From assembly GCA_964019155.1 (NCBI GenBank), contig OZ025240.1, positions 18,871,021 to 18,935,020 of the forward strand: a stretch of 64,000 nt of DNA, in the 5' to 3' direction. Each line of letters starts with the position of its first letter. Position 1 is the stretch's first letter. A model generated the notes under the pieces. It made no database searches. It worked only from the letters and a program-made list of their open reading frames with translations, and had not been told where the DNA came from. The position numbers and the translations under genes were made by a program. Of this stretch, positions 61,520-64,000 are shown piece after piece. The DNA is from Osedax fenrisi. Lineage: Eukaryota; Annelida; Polychaeta; Sabellida; Siboglinidae.

Positions 61520-62229
61520 TAGTGTATACATATTTATAATGAGAATAAACATGTACTCATATATAAATATATATATATATATAAATGTGTTTTTTATTGC
61601 TATATTAGTTATTCCATAGTATATTACACAATATAAATGAAAATCAGCATACATTTACCATAAAAATAACTACTTTAAACTCGATTATCTTAGAACTTTA
61701 ATTTTTCATCCTACCAATTTAAAAATACTAAGGCTTTTTTCCCTCCATTGAATTGTATTCAAATCTTCACCATTATATATATTTAATTAATTGATTTTAT
61801 ATAAAACAGTAAAACTTTTTAATTTTAGTCATAAAAAAAATATATTATACAAATAAATTAAAAAATAATAAGTTTTATAAAACATAAATATTTTATGATT
61901 GGTAATTGAAATACAAAATGTTTCACTGTTTTCAAATAGAATAGAATAAACTCAAAAAAAAATTAAATGTATAATTATATTGTATAAACAGTCGTAAAAA
62001 ACGTACCAATTCCCTATCTCCTATATGTTAAAATCTATTTATAGACAGAGTGGTGCTCATCCCCTTAACATAAATCTATTTAATAAAGATCTTTATCAAT
62101 TTTAAAATTCAAACATGTCATATAGCTTGCTATATTTCCATACTGCAATATATGATATATTGTATTATATAGAACAAGAGTGTCATTTAAATATGTTAAT
62201 GTAAAAATCAATGGAATCAGGATGTCATT
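60774..62229. repeat. Repeat R, second copy (B), split by a MITE
   Basis: Parts 60774-60963 and 62069-62229 match R; the middle is the TTAA MITE. Confidence 0.8.
60964..62064. mobile_element. TTAA-flanked MITE, copy B
   Basis: As 19561-20676, with TTAA at 60960-60963 and 62065-62068. One base of the left TIR differs (GGGAACG for GGGGACG). Confidence 0.85.
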
Positions 62230-62284
62230 GTATATGTCCTATATGCGTTATTGTGTATATAATTGTCATACAATATTTAATAAT

Positions 62285-62331
<47 letters not shown>

Positions 62332-62450
62332 AATATATTTAATATAGAGTATATAATAATATTAATTTTAATTCACTGTAATGATAATTACGAATTATGT
62401 GAATAGGTTATTTTCATATAGGTTTCATATTTTTTATAATATATATTGCA

Positions 62451-62516
<66 letters not shown>

Positions 62517-62772
62517 TTAGATAACTATTATTTTGAAGATATAAACCTTATATAAATTTTTAGTTTTTAATTCTTATTTATTTATTACTATCCTAATACT
62601 CTTGTAAGTAGGCTATGACAAATTATATTACATATCAAAACTTGCTTATTATAAATATTTTATTATAATAAATATAATATTAAATTTAGTTAATAATTAC
62701 GAATAACCATTTTAATAAACAGACAAAGATAAGGACAATATACACATAAAGATTCAATATTATTTACACATA

Positions 62773-62922
62773 ATGATCATCATTACAATAATTTTGATAT
62801 TAATTATGGTAGGTGTAAAGCAAGTATACATCATTAATACTAGATTATATGATGATAAAATAGTAGATGCTACAAAATTACAAACTGGTGAAACTGGTGG
62901 TACTGATGCGACTAATTTATAA
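62773..62922 (+). CDS. Hypothetical 49-residue hydrophobic-leader peptide, copy B
   Basis: Same protein as 21359-21508, with one silent difference. AATAAA again follows the stop. Confidence 0.3.
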   Translation: MIIITIILILIMVGVKQVYIINTRLYDDKIVDATKLQTGETGGTDATNL

Positions 62923-63449
62923 CTTTTAAATAAAATGATTAATATTATATATATTATATTTATCAATTCTGGATTATATTTATATTCCACCATTAATATA
63001 TATATATATATATAACACATATAATATATAACTAGGTAACACGAGTTAACTAACTAGATAACTAGTCCCATGAAGATTCTTCGTAGGGATCGGACATTAT
63101 ATGGCGTCATGAACAATTTCTTCCGACTATAACGGTATGTCGTTACATCAATTAATCATTTATTGGATTCTTCGAGAATATTCTATGTTTCGCAGACGTA
63201 CTAAATAGTGTATATAATTAAGGAATTATAGAGGAAAAATTTATTTTAAAACTTATTTCTCAACATCTCTAGATTATTATCAATATTAACATTATGGATG
63301 TGGCTGTAGTAATTCGTATTGATATTTCATTTTTATTATTATCAGTGTCCGTTAGTGTAGTCCTACTTACTTTTACTACAAAATTTACTACAAAATTTAT
63401 CTACCAAATCCTAAATATCCATTTTAGTCCAATCTGAAATATTATCTTA
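62923..63449. other. Unassigned sequence
   Basis: As 21509-22049; no gene recognised. Confidence 0.4.
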
Positions 63450-64000
63450 AGCCATTACTTTTTAGGGTGTCCTCGTTTACGTATTTCAACCATGCCTGTC
63501 ATTAGCGTTTTTCAGAGACCATAATGTCTGGATATTGATCATAAAATGTATACTAATCTCGTTTAATCGTTTAAGTTGACGATTATTGAAATAATCTTGT
63601 TTTTTACATATGTACCTATTAGTATTTATTACTTGATAATTTATCCCGAACAGTTTTATATAGTGCTGTTTTCGACCACTTGGATTTTTTATATATAACT
63701 GAATTGATCTTCCATGTCTCGCAACCATATATTAGTATTGATAATACAAGTGAATGGTAAACATTATATTTTAACTAAAGGTATATATATATATATTCTA
63801 TATCATATGGTGTATAGGCGTAGTATATCAGATATTTCAACAGCTAATCTTATATTAATTTCTTTTTCATAAAATATATCTTTTGAGAGGATTGCGTCTA
63901 GGTAACATAACTTATTTAATTCCTCTAGTTTGTTCCCATAAAGAGTGATGTTTGCATGTATTGAAGTATCATTACTATTCAACATTTTATTTTAGGATAT
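63450..64000 (-). pseudogene. Degenerate LINE C-terminal region, copy B (cut by window end)
   Basis: As 22050-22602: frames 63985-63803 and 63728-63486. Confidence 0.5.

Overview
The window is very AT-rich eukaryotic DNA, almost certainly from an animal and most likely an arthropod. The evidence is spliced exons of a leucine-rich-repeat/immunoglobulin (LRR-Ig) gene, non-LTR retrotransposons of several kinds, Ty3/gypsy elements, small DNA transposons, a tRNA-headed SINE and many long (AT)n arrays. No prokaryotic gene, rRNA or functional tRNA was seen, and I do not assign a species. Almost every recognisable coding stretch is transposon-derived. The exception is the LRR-Ig gene, which is itself interrupted.

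The main architecture is a long direct duplication. Positions 1-22602 (copy A) and 40718-64000 (copy B) are nearly identical and collinear. Both copies run to a window edge, so their full length is unknown. In each copy the order is: 5' part of an RTE-like LINE (minus strand); an LRR exon; an intron with a gypsy-element LTR insertion; a first Ig half-exon; a ~2.3 kb terminal-inverted-repeat element (E1); a short spacer with the second Ig half; an inverted second copy of that element (E2); a decayed gypsy pol; degenerate LINE fragments; a ~350 bp repeat (R) present twice, the second time split by a TTAA-flanked MITE; a small 49-codon frame; and more LINE debris. The copies differ by a few large events. 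Copy B keeps the whole gypsy element (43574-48318) where copy A has a solo LTR (2855-3049). Copy A has a 1.38 kb insertion in E2, a 2.0 kb tandem duplication, and 522 bp missing from B.

The unique middle (22603-40717) is a transposon graveyard: minus-strand gypsy debris (23480-24760), a better preserved plus-strand gypsy RNase H/integrase (25804-27534), a CR1/jockey-like LINE (28291-29660), a complete SINE with a 7-bp target duplication (32364-32664), a long AT-rich LINE with endonuclease and RT (33790-37445), a minus-strand LINE fragment (37550-38510), and the 3' part of the RTE-like LINE (38751-42138), which leads into copy B.

Observations most worth following: (1) the gypsy element in copy B has a canonical -1 frameshift cassette at the gag/pol junction, a TTTAAAC slippery heptamer followed after 6 nt by a possible H-type pseudoknot; (2) the E1/E2 inverted pair forms a ~7.7 kb imperfect palindrome around an Ig exon, with evidence of arm-to-arm gene conversion in copy A; (3) three insertions have identifiable empty or reduced sites in related copies, which fixes their ends precisely.
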